Source: Apis mellifera (Eukaryota; Arthropoda; Insecta; Hymenoptera; Apidae). Taken from it: DNA of 64,000 nucleotides. Below the pieces are notes generated by a model. It was not told the origin of the DNA and did no database searches. It worked only from the letters and a program-made list of their open reading frames with translations. Both the position numbers and the translations under genes were made by a program. Location: contig NC_037645.1 in NCBI RefSeq assembly GCF_003254395.2, forward strand, positions 7,501,229 through 7,565,228, in the 5' to 3' direction. The first letter of the stretch is position 1. Each line of letters opens with the position of its first letter. Positions 1 to 14,282 of the stretch are shown in pieces.

Positions 1-345
1 AGAGCTTGAAAAGAAGAGGAGGTGGATTTCAGGAATTTTATTTTTCTTTTAAAATTTTTTATTAGTACCAAGTGTTGTTATTTTGGATTATTAATTGGAT
101 TCGAAGGATTATTGACGTGACTGTATGCAAATTTAAATTAATTTAGGATTAAAGTTTGAAGAGATGGAATTTCATTTTTCTTTTGAAATTTTTTATTAAT
201 ACCGAGTCTTATTATTTTGAGTTATTAATAGATTCGATGGAGGAACGACTGTAATTTTAATTCAAGATTAATTAAAGCTTAAGAAAAAAGGGAGAATTTC
301 ATTTTAAAAATTTTTTATTAATACGAAATCTTTATTACTTTAATC
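1..345. repeat. Degenerate tandem repeat, about 3 units, cut by the window start
   Basis: The block AAATTTTTTATTARTACC followed by a TATTATTTTGRRTTATTAAT-like part recurs near 50, 187 and 310. Units are about 125-140 bp and drift in length. The array probably continues before position 1. Confidence 0.6.
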
Positions 346-999
346 AGTTTTTAATCCGCATAATTGAACAGGGCATTGAAAAATGAAGCCACGCTGATAG
401 AAGATTCAATTTTCTGAATCTAAATTCAGAGGAGGAAAAAAAAAAAAAAGAAGAGATTCACGTTCCCTAGGAATTTTATCGCTTTCTCGATCTATAATTC
501 AAAATAAGGCTCGGGCGGAGGATGGAAATAAAATCGAAATTCAATTTTCAGAAAAATTCTCCTCGTTCAAGGGAGGATTATTAAATTTGAAAAAGAAATA
601 AATTCCATCTTCCTTAATCTTCAATTCCAATCTCCAATCCTCGCAAATCTTAATTCAAAAAAGATCCAAAATTCAAAAAGGAGAAAAAAATTCTATTCCC
701 CCTGATCCTGATGAACGAACAATTCCCAATCTCGACTCTTCTTACACAATGAAAGAAAATCAAGAATACCAAAAAAAAAAAAAAAAAAACAAAACCAACA
801 ACAATTCTTTCCATTTCCTTAATCTGGAAATAATAATAAACATCGTATACCAATAGAAAATGAAACGAAACTGTATCTTTCAAATCTCTCTCTTTTCTAT
901 CTTTTTTATCTTTCCAATTCGAAGAGATATCGAATTAAAAAAGAAAAGAAAAATTCCATCATTCTCTAAATCAAGGGAGAAGACCATCTTCCTCCATTC

Positions 1000-1255
1000 C
1001 TCGAGGTCAAAACGATAAATATCGCGTCCTGTTTCCGGTTAAACAAGTTTTCAACCGGGACATAATCGCACGAAGTTTCGTTCAAGGAGGGAGGCGATAA
1101 TTAAATGCGGAAGGCAGGTCCTGGCGTGGTTTCGTTTGAAATTTATCGGCCGCCTCCCGGGAAGGGAAATTATTAACTATTAATCTCGAGAGTGTGGAGG
1201 GAGAGGTAACCGGAAGCGGAGTGTCGTTCGACCAATCACTTTCCTCCGCCAGGTG
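1000..1255. promoter_or_regulatory. GC-richer island in AT-rich DNA, candidate conserved noncoding element
   Basis: CpG-containing sequence with little simple repeat stands out from flanks made of A and T runs. It has GGCCGCCTCCCGGG and AACCGGAAGCGGAG (an ETS-like core). No reading frame in it is recognisable. A role as an enhancer is a guess from composition alone. Confidence 0.25.
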
Positions 1256-1462
1256 CATATTCCTTCCTGTTTTTAATTAATCTGTTATTAATATCACGAC
1301 ATTGTTATTTATTGTTTTAGCTTAGTCCCAAATGAAAGTTCCTTGAGAACTTATTTTTGTCACCTTCTATTAGCTTCTATTAACTTCGAAATAAATTACA
1401 TTAACTTTAAATGAACAAGAAATTTTGTTAATTATTCGTTTGGCAAATCTTTAATAACTTTT

Positions 1463-1763
1463 TTATAAGTTTTTAACAAACAATTTTTAAAAAAATCTTC
1501 CTAAAAAAGATGTATATACATTTTTTACTCATATTACTTTCAAAATATATATATATATATATATATATATGATATTAATCTATTGTAATAGATATATCCA
1601 TTAATTTCATTGAATAAATTATTATAAGTTCTTAACAAACAATTTTTAACTCTTTCTAAAAAAATGTATACATTTTTTACTCATATTATTTTCAAAATAT
1701 ATATATATGATATTAATCTATTGTAATAGATATATCCATTAATTTCATTGAATAAATTATTAT
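1463..1763. repeat. Tandem duplication around a (TA)n run
   Basis: Two copies of about 145-160 bp, each with TTAACAAACAATTTTTAA, a TACATTTTTTACTCATATTA block, a (TA)n run and ATTAATCTATTGTAATAGAT. The copies differ mainly in (TA)n length, longer in the first (1545-1570). Confidence 0.8.
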
Positions 1764-2399
1764 TACGAGCGGATAAAATCTCTTGAAAAAATAAAACTAA
1801 TTAAAAAAGCATTAATCGAAGACAGTATTCATTAAAATTTAAGACTTAAGATTTGCTTTTGACTATTATAAACGATTTTGAAAAATTAATAAACATCAAA
1901 ATAAAATTAATTTTCTCATAGATTGGAAACCAATCTTAAAAATCAAAAATCATTTCATCAAATTAAAGATTTTAGACTTGATTATGGCTAAGCAATGAAA
2001 TGAAAGCAACGAAATTACTTATAGAATTATAATTGTTATTTTTAATTGTAATTTTGTTTTATAAAATTATTTCTTTTTTCAATATTATGAATTTTAACAA
2101 TATTATGATTCTTTTTGATTTTTAATCGTGGATATAATTTTTTTCAGGATTTAAAATTTATGAGAAGAGAGAATTATATTTCAAGTAATAATAATAATAA
2201 TAATAATAAGTTTGTTAAGACGAAAGTATTGAAAATCTTGGATTTGGAGAAACTTGTTTGCGGATTAAAATTAATCTCGTCTTCCTTTAAAATTCTTAAA
2301 ATCCTTAAAAAGAAGGAGGGAAAGATTAAAATTACTCGGAAGAAGAAGTCTTCGTTACAGATTCTTTACAGAAGAAAATTCTGAAGCGTTGATGTGATA

Positions 2400-3249
2400 T
2401 TTTATTTCGCTTTGAAAACGTTATTGTAACGATACCTTTGATATCTTTATACTGGAACGTGTTAAAGATGCGTTTAACGATGATGAATATATATTTCTTT
2501 TTTTCAAATTCTCTTACAAAAAGGAAAAAATAATTTTAAATAATTGGAAAGTGAATTGGAGAGAGTTTTAAACATTTAAGAATTTTAATTTTAATCGTTA
2601 AAACTATCTTTAATATTTAAATATTGCTTGGATGCGTACACGGGTAACGACTCCTTCGCGTTTTCCGGTACGCGGTGCCCCGCCATCTTCGTCCCACTTG
2701 GCTAAAAAACAACAGAACACGATACCTTAATGCCATTTAACATCCCATTTAAAATCTGCCAATTTGAAAACATCTTGCTGGAAAAACATTAAATAAGTAA
2801 AGTAAAATTGCGTAAACGTTTTACCAATCAATTATTACTTTTTTTTTTTGTTAATAGTATAACAATATCAAAAGAATGTTTCAACGTTGCTTTTAGAAAA
2901 TAATGTAAATTAATTTTTGAGCTTATGAGTTGAATAATTGAAAGTCTTCTTATTAGGAAACACTGTTAAAATTTCTATTTATATATAATTATATATAATA
3001 ATAATAATATTGAACGATAATTCTTAATGTGTTCATTTTTGTTTTTGCTTTCGAAGACGGTGTAATAAAATAATGATATTTTTTTTTCTTCGCGTTTATT
3101 TCAACAATTATTTTTAATTTAATTGTGCTATATGAACCTGAGCGCAACATTAATAAAAGTTGTTAATTACGAGATCTTTACTCGTATTCTTAACACGCGA
3201 AATGTCAAGAGTATTTTATTGTCTTTGCGAAGGAAGCTGATTCCTGATG

Positions 3250-3280
<31 letters not shown>

Positions 3281-5990
3281 TAAAATAAACGATATGAGAT
3301 ATTTTCGTGTAGAATTGAAACTGATAGGTATCGCTTTTGGAATTTGGATGAGTAAAAATATTCATTCTGTGAAAAATATTGCGAATTAAAGGTATTTTAT
3401 TTTTATAATTTTATAGACAATGTTAATATAATTAGAACGAGTAACTGAAGTTATCAAATTTAATGAGAAATCTTGCTGGCAGAGATTTAATAAGTTTAGA
3501 AATATAACTTGAACAATGATAAATAAGTAAAAATTAGAAGTTAATAAAAATTAAAACAAGTCTGGTCCACAATTATTATTATTCACAGTTGTCTGTCACT
3601 TTTTAATTAGTTGCCATAAATTCTCTTAGTATTTGAAAAAATCATGTAAAAAAAAAAAAAAAATTTCCGCTTATAGTTTACCAAAAATATCTTTTTCCCC
3701 CAATTTTCTTTAAAAATTTTCAACCACTCGCATAATCAAATCTACGATAAATTGTGCTAGTTATTTAAAAAATCACTAGGACATTCCCTTTTTAATTGCA
3801 TTCCGCCAACGAGGCTCTCGTCGATCGATGCATATAAAAGTCTATCAAGTACATAGACCTTTGATCTTTTCCTTTTAAAAAAAAAAGAAAAAAAGACAGA
3901 GGAGAGAGAGAGAGAGAAGAGAGAAATGTCGTAATTGGTAATAATTACCATTCTGATGTAACTAAGCACACTTGGGCGAAGAGATGGTAATTAAATATCG
4001 ACGAAACCAAAAGTGGACACGTGGCAATCGTCCAAAGATTCGACTCGCAATCGGAAAAATCAAAATGGCCTCTGTGACAGGCAGATTGGGGCGTTCGTTG
4101 AACAAAGAGGAGAGAAATTTACGATTGAAAAGGAAATTTTCGTAATTCGTTTTCAAAAATGTTGGATGTAATTCAATATCTCACAACATTTGATTAAATA
4201 TATCGAAATTGGTGAATTAAATCAGAGATAAACGTTTCGATGAAGAAGTGTTTTCCTTCTCTTTTTATGAGAATTAATCCAGAATTGAAATTTAAAAAAA
4301 AAAAAAAAGAACAAGCAGAAGTTTAAATTATCGTGATAAACGATAGACAGGTAGAGAGTTGTTGACCATGGATAGCTCACGGACATTAGATCCGATATTA
4401 ATTCATATGGCGCCTATGAGCAATTATTTGAAAAAGAATTCAAGCAACATTCTAACAGATCGTTGTAACGTTATTCTCAACGTTAGTTGTTATTAATTAG
4501 TTGAAGTGTCTTTTGTTTGATTAAATTTTGTACTAATTTGTTGCATGCAAGTTTAATTTTATTTAAATCGTGGTGCGAGGCGTTATAAACGAACTCTTTG
4601 TATGTCGATCTTTTTATCATATTAACTTAGTTTTAATTTATTTACATGAATATTAATATATAGTGTTTTTTTATTTTGTCGGAATAATAAAAAGAATTGA
4701 ATAGATTTGGTGAAGGATTTGCAATCTGTAAATGAAATTATTATATCTAATTTCAATGTTGTACCGTTGCTTCCAATTTTATTATAGCAATATCTCAGTT
4801 ATTTCCGTTACAGCGTTAATTATTCATTTTAAGAAAAGCATGCACACTGTGTGAAAACTGCTCGAACATTTTTTCAACTTCCGTTTATTTGGCGACAGCA
4901 CGAAAACAAAGCTTTCCACCTTTTCTTTCATTTCGTCTCTAGCGAAGCCGTTTCCCGATGCTCTATACCTCGGCAGGCGCTTTCACGTAGCCCAATAAAT
5001 CGTGCGTATTTTTTTTCCCCCCCCTCCAAGAATTCCTGCATCATTTTGCAATCGGCTGACAGTCATTCTCCGCATGCAGATGTTTTGCTAAATCATTTAC
5101 CGAAGTTACACGCGTGTTCGAATATTTCACAAACGGAATGGAAAGGATGTTATGTCGGGGGATCAAAGAGATTGATATGCGAGGAGGAAATTTCTAGTCT
5201 GGAATCGCATAAAACGAAGAATAAAAGTAGTAATGGAATTAAACATTCTGTCGATGAAATAAAATTGCAAAAAGAATCTAATTCGTAAATAAAACCATAG
5301 TTTCTATAAACTATACATAATACTTTTCCAATTTTATTACGGAATATCGTTCATTGGAAATAGTCGAGGAACAGCTTGGTCTCAATTTTTAATTTTTTTC
5401 GTAAAATACCAATCATAATGAATAAACATTTCTATCTTCGAAACCCCAAAGGTTTATAAATTCAAACTTTAACCAAAGAGAATGTAATATCGGTTGCAAG
5501 ATCTACGTATTTCATTTCTACGAAAGAAAAAAAAGAAGAGAGAAATAGAACGGACAAACGATGCATGCAACAATGCGTATGTTTATGATGATTAAACGGT
5601 GAACGAAAAAATACAATTTCGAACGATAAACTCCATCGTGAAAACGATCGAGCGTTGTATCGATTTTGGATCCACATCAGAAAAAAACGTGGCGACCGCG
5701 ACGCTTCCAAAACCAACTTCACCCCTTTTTCTCCTTTTTAATTCCCATTTCGAGTCTCCTCCATCGACGATTATTCCACTGGTAAACATATCGATTCGTA
5801 TTTACCAAAACAATCAAAATCATTCTCTCTCGGTATCAAGCTACGAAGAGGAGAGGAGAACAGAGAGGAGGAAAAAAAAAGGAGGGGCGGGAAGGGGGGA
5901 GGGAAAAAGGTTGAAAGAGAAGTGGAAGAAAAAAGATGAGAGAGAGAGAAGAAAAAAAGCGAAGGGAAAAGTATAACCAGACGCGGAGGA
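2400..5990. other. AT-rich spacer, nothing supported
   Basis: Homopolymer runs (T at about 3249-3276, A near 3649 and 4292) and unique AT-rich DNA. An open frame of 145 codons at 4851-5288 has no recognisable product, initiation context or splice signals that would support it. Confidence 0.6.
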
Positions 5991-6059
5991 CGAAAAAGAG
6001 AGAGGCAGATATTTACACAGCCGTGACTTGAAATACCCTGAAGCCTTTCGTATACGCTA

Positions 6060-6666
6060 TTTAACGCCTATCAGTTCCCTCTCCCCTCTCCCTCCCCTTT
6101 GCCCCTTCCCTCCCTCCTCTCGAGCAGCTTCTCTATCTGTCGGCCTAGAATGCACCGGCCGTTACCCGCTTACACCGCGACTAGGAAGGCCGGCTCCTCC
6201 GTCGAGTTTCTCTACCTCTGCTGGCTAACCTCTCGGGATAAGTTTTTCAAGGGCCGTTTTGGATCCACCACCACCAGTTCCGGAACCAACCGAAAGAAAA
6301 AAAAGAAAAAAAATAGAAAAGAAAAAGAAAAGGAAAGAAAAGAGAGAGAAAAAAGGGAAGTAGGGACGCGAGCACGGGCAGAGGGGGAGGGGAGGAGGAA
6401 TATAGGCCGGGGGATCCTCTCTACTCCGAGGCGAGTAGGTGTGCGATATATTCACCGTCGTGCGCGCGTAGAAAAAGCACGAGTGCGACCACGTATAGCC
6501 ACGGGGTGCAGGTCAGTTTCGTGGCAGCTGCGTTACGATTCGGTGCATACACACCACGCGTCATCCTCCTCCCGCGTGGATGCCTACAACCTCTTCCGGT
6601 CTCTTGTTCCCCGTGCGTGGACGCGCTGGGGGTCGGCACGTTGGGAGGAGTTGGAATTTGGAAAAG
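6060..6666 (+). promoter_or_regulatory. CpG-rich block with an initiator-like site and a splice donor; candidate promoter and first exon
   Basis: This is the most CpG-rich part of the first 27 kb. A TCAGTT initiator-like word has its A at 6515. The GC-rich sequence stops at GGAAAAG|GTAGGA (donor at 6667), after which (CT)n and AT-rich DNA begin. This is the layout of a noncoding first exon with its promoter. It could serve AChE-2 as an alternative start or another transcript. No TATA box is convincing and no start codon with a recognised product follows, so this is inference. Confidence 0.28.
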
Positions 6667-7899
6667 GTAGGAAAGACATTCTTATTTTCTCTCTCTCTCT
6701 TTCTCTTTCTCTCCTTTTTTCTTCTCTTTTTTTCTCGATGAAGAGGGGAAAGTTGTTGTGGTTGGTCGTGTATATTTCGAAAAATCGAAATTTGTATTTG
6801 GAATAACGAGAGGTGAAGAATTTTCTAAATTTGTAAACTGTGTCTTAATCGGGCTTTTGAATCGTAATTTGCTTTCGTTTGTTCGTTAATCTTTCTAGTA
6901 TCTCTCTCTTTGGAGTATCTTTTTAAAGTCAGTTTTTGTTTATTTTCTCTCTGATTCGTTTTGAAATCTCTGTTTATTCGAATGAAATTATGTAGAAAAA
7001 AATATTAATATAGAGCTATTAATATCCTACTATCGAATACATTGAATAAAAATTTTATTATGCCATTTCAAATATTATACTAACAATCTTGAATACTACA
7101 AACTATTAGAATATTAGATCTATTATTATAAAACAAATTCTAATATGATAAAAAATATGTGTCAAAAAGCGAGGAATTTAATAAAATGATCATTTTAACG
7201 ATTTGTGACAATTCTAATGCACAAATATATTTTACACGTATAAATACGATCCGATAACGAAAAAAAAAAAAAAAAAAGAAGAAGACGAAAGAAGAAGAAG
7301 CAGAGGAGAGAAGATCCTCGGTTGGAAATAATTTACAAACGTTTCGCGTGCCGTGGTTTGTGATAGGGTGAACGATAAGGATCAGCCGGGGAGGCATTAA
7401 TATTCAACGGCCTCTCGGTGTGTTATTATCCTTATTAAAAAGTAGCTTAGAAACGTTAATGGCGTTGATCCTCGGATATATTGGCCGCGAGAGATGAACA
7501 GATACACCGTGTATTCTCACACAGTGGATACAGATTAAGTCTCTGTTAGAGCATCTCTCTGGTTTGGCTCTTCAATCAATCCCCCGAATTAAGATTTAGA
7601 CATAATCGTTCCCCAAACACTGCAGTCAGTGATCGACCGCAGCCACATCGGAATCCACTCGATGCGCACCGACAATCAACCCAACCCATCAAGCCCTGGC
7701 CACCACCTGCCCAAACACTCGCACGATCTCTCACAATAACCAGCCTAAACTTCACCCTAAACCCCCTCCTAACTAATTCCCTATCGATGTCTCTTCTAAT
7801 CCCTTCCATCGTCCACTCTAATCCTATCCAACCCCCGAAATAAATGCCCGTTCCGTTGAATTAAATCTCTGAAACGATCCCTCCTCCCCTCCATAAGCA

Positions 7900-8215
7900 G
7901 CCATTGATCCTCCAGTTTCGTCCTTGGCCAGAGCGTGACGTCAGAACAAATTATTTATCCGCGAGAAAACGCGAGCAGCCGTTGAAAAAGTGAGGGAGAG
8001 AAGAAGAGGAGAAAGAGAGAGGAATAATTGATCGATCGAAAGGGGAGGGAGGGGGAGGCTATTCGACGTATTGCTCGTATCTCCACGGTTTTAGAGTTAA
8101 TTATAAATGTGGCACGTGGCCTTATCTTGGCCAGCCAAAGCCTGATCGAAGCCTGTCGTGTTCGTACCACGCTGTTCCGCATGCTAATGACGCACGTGTT
8201 GCTTTCGCGTCTGCT
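7900..8215. promoter_or_regulatory. Regulatory-like island with a perfect CRE and two CACGTG E-boxes
   Basis: A full TGACGTCA palindrome is at 7936-7943. CACGTG sites are at 8113-8118 and 8193-8198. The block is GC-richer than its flanks and has no convincing coding frame. Such sites bind CREB/ATF and bHLH factors in animals; use here is inferred. Confidence 0.3.
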
Positions 8216-8390
8216 CGTGATAATGCTTTCGATAATGTGGATAATGGAGATGTGTATATGTATACATATGTATATATATTGGAAGGCGAAAGTTTGGAAA
8301 GGAGGATTTCGTTAATAGTTAATAGGAAGTAGGATTGTGTCATTCTCTTGATGATGAGTGAGAAAGAATTATTCTTAAGGGTAATTTTTA

Positions 8391-9160
8391 GTTTTAAGTT
8401 TTATATTTGAAGTATTTATTATTATCCTCAATGTAAGGAGTAAAATTATCTATTTTGTTTTAAATATGTTTGAATTCTGTTTAAGTGAATCTAAAAAGAG
8501 AAACTGTTTTAAGTTTTATATTTGAAGTATTTATTATTATCCTCAATGTAGGGAGTAAAATTGTTAAGAGTTGAATGGAAATTATTATAAGTGAAGATTT
8601 TGAGAGATGATTCTATTTTGTTTCAATTCTGTTTAAGTGAATCTAAAAAGAACTAAAACTGTTTTAAGTTTTATATTTGAAGTATTTATTATTATCCTCA
8701 ATGTAGGGAGTAAAATTGTTAAGAATGGAAATTATTATAAGTGAAGATTCTGAGAGATTAATCTATTTTGTTTCAAATATGTTTGAATTCTGTTTGTCTA
8801 GTGAATTTAAAAAGAAAAACTAAAACTATTTTAAGTTTTATATTTGAAGTATTTATTATTATTCTTAATATAGGGAGTAAAATTGTTAAGAGTTGAATGG
8901 AAATTATTATAAGTGAAGATTCTGAGAGATGATTAATCTATTTTGTTTCAAATATGTTTGAATTTTCTGTTTAAGTGAATCTAAAAAAAGAAACTAAAAC
9001 TGTTTTAAGTTTTATATTTGAAGTATTTATTATTATTCTGAATGTAGGGAGTAAAATTAAGAATTGAATGGAAATTATTATAAGTGAAGATTCTGAGAGA
9101 TGATTAATCTATTCTGTTTAAGTGAATCTAAAAAAAGAGAAACTAAAACTGTTTAACAGA
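8391..9160. repeat. AT-rich minisatellite, five units plus a partial one
   Basis: The anchor TTTTAAGTTTTATATTTGAA starts near 8391, 8506, 8661, 8828 and 9002, with a partial copy at 9151. Spacing is 115 to 174 bp because units differ by internal deletions. Units share GGGAGTAAAATTGTTAAGA and AAGTGAAGATTCTGAGAGAT. Confidence 0.85.
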
Positions 9161-12100
9161 TAATTATTTTTTTTCTTTTGTTGAATATCGTTGAATAGAC
9201 ATTGCTCTCGATGCAAAGTTTATTAAGTTTCGTATTTTAAATAATTTAATTTGAAACGATGAAATTCTCAGAGAATATTTTTAATGGACAGCGAATGATA
9301 AAAATTATTATTTAGATAATCAGTTTCTCGAGAGCAATTCTTTTACATTTCAAATATGTACGTATCCATCTGGGAACGAATGAAATTCTTGAAAATTACT
9401 CCCGAGAATAATTTTTATTCGCTAATTCGAATGAATGAAAATTCTTTCGATTTTTTATCGTTAAAATACATTTGAACGTTAAATCGTGTGCGAATTGCTT
9501 TTTAAAAATTCGATTTATTTCTTCTGGAAAAAAATTCTAGCAAATTTTTGCACATGAATTATTACTCGTCAAATTTCATCATTCCCGTGAGGATATATCG
9601 ATATTCAATATTTTCTTCCACATATTTTTATTTATCTATAAATCGCATTTAAAGAAACAAAGTATATTTCGTCCTTGGGATCGGTTGGATCCCCAATCAC
9701 GGCAAGCTTCGTGATTGGGAAAATTGGATTTTTGTGGAGGAAGATGGATAGTATTGCGTTTTGGTTCTGCATTTGTTTCAAAGCCACAAAGCCAACAGAT
9801 CCATTGGCCATTGCTTTTTTTTCTTTTTTTCTCTTCCTTTCTAAAAGGGATCACGATTCTTTTGAGGATTTAAAATCAATTTTCCCGCCATATCCATCGA
9901 CTTTGTATATTTATCACAGGTATAAAATATTACTTTCAGAGAACAATTTTCTACGACAATTTTCGTAATTATGTCCAGAATATATGTATGTGTGTGTGTG
10001 CGTGTGTATTAATAACTCGTTAACCTAGATTCAAATCTCGTTTAATTCAGCTAATTCAGTTAACGAAAAAAAAAAAAAAAAACGAAATGGAATGGAAAAA
10101 TCGAAACGATTCTCCTCCAATTTTGGAAGTCTCTCGAGGATCGTCAATGTTAACACTCCTCCTCTCCCCTCGTTTTAAAATCGTTTTCGAAAGTTTCGTG
10201 GAAAATTCGTATTTACGAAACTGGGCTGCAATTAAACGCCTCTTCAATTAGTGAATTCTTCACGCCAGATGGCGTAGGAGTACGCGTATATCCCAATTCG
10301 TATAACATTTAACAATATTCTGTTTACAATTTTTTTTCATTTCTCTGTCAATTTATATATTGACAAATTCTTGGAAAGGAATTTCCAACGCAAATGAAAT
10401 ACAAAAATGAGAATAATCGGGAAGAATATTATCAAATAAATAATTTATCCGAAAATTAGAATTTCAGATACGATTAAAAATCTGATATTCGATGTTTATT
10501 TCGTTTAATATTTATCAGAGTCAAGATTTCTCGACACTTCTCCTTTCACATCTTCGTTCTTACTTCGTTAAAAATATTTCTCTTTCCACCTCGAGTCGAT
10601 TTTTGGATTTTCACTTTCAATCGAAAAGGAAACTCGTTACGCTCTCAATTTCTCGACCGATATTAATGGTCTCTAGTTATCGAGCCAGTAAATCAGTCGT
10701 CGCAGTTACGCGGTTACCTCGACAAGTGGCAAACCCCTTGAACCTAACCTACCCTACCAATCCTGCCACCCTCTTAACTTGATCGCGTTTCGTCTCTTCC
10801 AAGAACCAATTCCTACTTCTCCAAACTTGGGCGGGCTTCTTAATAGTGGCTGGTCGTGGGATTATTCGAACGAAAGGGTTGGAAAACGAGACATTTCAAT
10901 TGGACGGGGTAATCACGGTGGCCGATATCGATCCTCTTAGCTGTTGTCGTTTCACGTTTCGTTCGCAAATTAGCCGCAAACTCGAATTAAATTATTATTA
11001 TTATTACGATTCGAGAAATATTTCATTAATGGAACAAATAAAATTTTTATTTTTGTTCATTCTATATAATAATGTAGAATGTAAATGTAAAAAGGAAATA
11101 GGAAAAAATAATTCGTATTCGTTGGATTGTTGGTAAATGGAACAAATAAAATTTCTATTTTTGTTCATTCTATATAATAATGTAAAGGAAATAGGAAAAA
11201 ATGATTCGTATTCGTTAGATTGTTGGTAAATTGTTAAAAGATAAAATTGTACGTAATAAATCGTAATAATGTGAACACGTCGGATCTAAATTGTGCGTAG
11301 GGAAAATTGATAGTCGTTATAGATCAATTGAGTTAATATATATATATATATATATATATAACGTGAAATTATGGATCTATTTGTGCGTCAGAAATGTTAA
11401 TAGTCGATAGTCGATGGTATGATTGGTAAATGAGGTAAATTATAAACTGCTATTGTATGGATTACTATGCTATAATGTGAACTTTGATACTCGTTGCATA
11501 AGTTGCTAGATCTGTCGAGTTAGAGGAAGAGCTAAAATGTAATAATGTGGATTTATTTATGAAATCTAATCACGTGTCTATAGATAGTCAATTGGAATAG
11601 ATTCGTTTCATGGAATGTAGTTTTAGTATCAGAAATTAGTTGCAGTAATATGAAGTGCTGATTGTAGAATTTAGCTTCTAATAATTGTAAAATTTGGATT
11701 TGTAAGATCCATTTGCTAGAAAGATTAATCTAATTAGTTTTGTGTTTTTAATTGTTTAATTACTTAAGCATACATATAACAAATTACTGCTAGAAACTTG
11801 TAATTATTTGTAAAATTCAATTATAGAATAAAAGGAACAAATATGAAAAGAAGAATAAGAGTAACTTAACTTGTTGTTAATTGATTAATCTCATGGTCAT
11901 ATTTACATGAACCTTGAATAATTATATTTCAATTATATTTCATTTGAAATAATTAATTGATCTCAATTAGATATCAACAATCTTCTTTGTGATATTATCC
12001 AAACATTTATATTATCTCTCAGTAGTCCATTGTTTATCATTCTTCAGAATTCAATGAATAATAAAAAAGAAATTGTAAAATATGAATATTCCAAGAGTTA

Positions 12101-14040
12101 TTATTCTCATTTCACTCTTGAGAAACAATGGTTGTATCGCTTCATTTACATCTTTGACCTCAATTTCTTAATTAAAAACAATATTAATGATCCGAAATAA
12201 GAAATTCATAAATTTCTCCAACGATTCAACAGCATTCTCTTGTAATTAAATTAATCTAAATACATTTACAATACAATTTATCACAAATATATATTCTTCA
12301 CAAGCATCAAAATTTCCTGGAAAATATAATAAAAAAAAGAAAAATTCCAAGATATACATATAATCTTCTCATAGAAGAATAATTATTCTCAATTCAAGAT
12401 CCCTTAAAACGATATTATTACATCTTCAATCTAAATCCCCTAATTAAAAAACCACTGATTAATTATTCCAAACAAGACTTATAAACTTCTACCATTCTAC
12501 ATCTTCCTCCACAAATATACACCCTATTGTTCACAACTTCTTTTGCATCAAAACCTTCAGAAACTGGCTGAAGAATGTAAGAATAAAAAATAATAAAAAA
12601 AATAAAAAAAAAAAAATACAAACGTCCCCCATCGAAGAGTGATTATTCTCAATTCCAAAGAAGGTATATATACCGTGACCCATATTTTAAGGAAATGGAT
12701 ACACCAAACAGGGTGGAAAAGAGAAGCTGCCCTTCCCCTCCTCCTGCTGTCTTTCTTGTCCAACCAGGTCGAACGAGCAGTTTTCTCTCTTTTTTCTCTT
12801 TTTTTCTCTGTCTCTCTCGAAGGAGATCTCGTTCCAAAACGAAAGCGAGAAGAAGAAGAAAAAGAAGAAGGAGATTATTTAAACAAAAGTCCCCTCTGAG
12901 GAGGTGTGCATTGTCGCCGATTCAATTCGAGCATCACCTTTGTTTCCGGGAAATATCACGGAGCACACCACCCATCCCATGGCTATAGAGGAGGGGATGG
13001 GGTGGACCAACACGCCCTATTCTCGACTGGAAAGGGGTGTCTCTCCTCCTTTTGTTTCACGGTCCGCTCGTTTCCTGGCGAAACGAAACGAAACGAAACG
13101 AAACGAAACACCGTCTACGTGACGGAAAATAATCCTGGTTAGAGATTCTGTGCAATGGACTTCGACACCTCCCCCTCCTTACTTACTCGAGTATAACGTC
13201 TTTGTAAGTAAGTTCGACGTATCGACCAACTGCAGTCTGGAAGTTTTATTTCTATATATTTCTCGTCTTCTTTGCTCCTGAAAGTAAATACGACAAAAGG
13301 AGTATGTTATATAGATGATAAGGTGATTAAATTATCGAACAATTTATCGTTTTCTTGTACCTTTCGATTCCACTTCTGTTGACTGAGTTTTTGTCGACCG
13401 GTTTTTGTAGACTTAATATTTCTTACATTTTGTAAGAAAGTATTGTACGTTTATATTATGAGAGACACAGGAAAAGAGATAGCGGATGTTGGTGAATAGT
13501 TTATTTGTTGAATGAATTATACTTTGTCCATCGATTTTTTTTTTTTGGTCGAGAGAAGTTTTACAAATGATAACAACACCTCCCAGATAAATAAATGGAT
13601 CCTTTGTTACTGTTGATTTCGTGTATTCGAAGTGTAAAAGAAATATGGAAAGAAAATATCGGTCCAATTTTTAGGTTAGGTTTAATTAATAGGTTGAAAG
13701 TAGCGAAAAGGTATATTTCCCTTTGTGAAAAATATAATACAATAGTAAAATGCGCACATGTATCACATTTATGAGACACAAAGGTATGAAAAATGTAATC
13801 CTTCATTCATCCCTATCCCCAAAAGAAAGATATTACTACGACTATATATACGATGTTCCATTATCGTGAATCATCCTGTGTAATGAAAAATGAAAAATAA
13901 AAATTCTTTATTCATCGAATCGAATTCAAATTTCATCCACGATATTTATACATATTTCTAAAACGTTAAATCGTGCATGGATATATACATATATCCACGG
14001 TGATATTCTTTTCTTTTTTTTCTTTTTTTTTTTTTTTACA
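9161..14040. other. AT-rich spacer with scattered simple repeats
   Basis: Contains a (TG)n run near 9985, the two-copy repeat at 11.0-11.2 kb, an (AACGA)n run at about 13080-13108 and purine-rich tracts near 12850. Short frames are low-complexity. No gene supported. Confidence 0.6.
11029..11229. repeat. Two-copy tandem repeat, each copy with a palindrome
   Basis: Copies start at about 11029 and 11136. Each contains GAACAAATAAAATTT followed by TATTTTTGTTC, which can fold back on itself, and then an ATTCGTATTCGTTRGATTGT block. The second copy lacks about 14 bp. Confidence 0.75.
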
Positions 14041-14282
14041 AAACAACGATCCGCTGTTTAAAGCAGCAGGGCGGTTTTTCCTCGAACGCGTATTCCAGCC
14101 ATTATCGCCCGTACCTCGGGGACGAAGGGAAAAAGCTTGATACGACAACGGTGCAACGGGTGTAGAGTTAAGTTTAATTACAAGGGTGTTAATTTCACGG
14201 GCACACCTTGTGGCCGCCAATAGCAGAATTATCACCGAGGGCGATCAACTTCGATTCCATCCCCGCAAAAACACGCTCCTTT

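Noticed and set aside
4851..5288. Open frame of 145 codons on the + strand
   Set aside because: Product has no recognisable domain, and no splice, promoter or related copy supports it; chance frame in a less AT-rich patch.
6099..6806. Long + strand frame of 235 codons over the CpG-rich block
   Set aside because: Contains lysine/glutamate and serine/leucine runs from purine and (CT)n tracts; no domain. The block is better read as a possible promoter.
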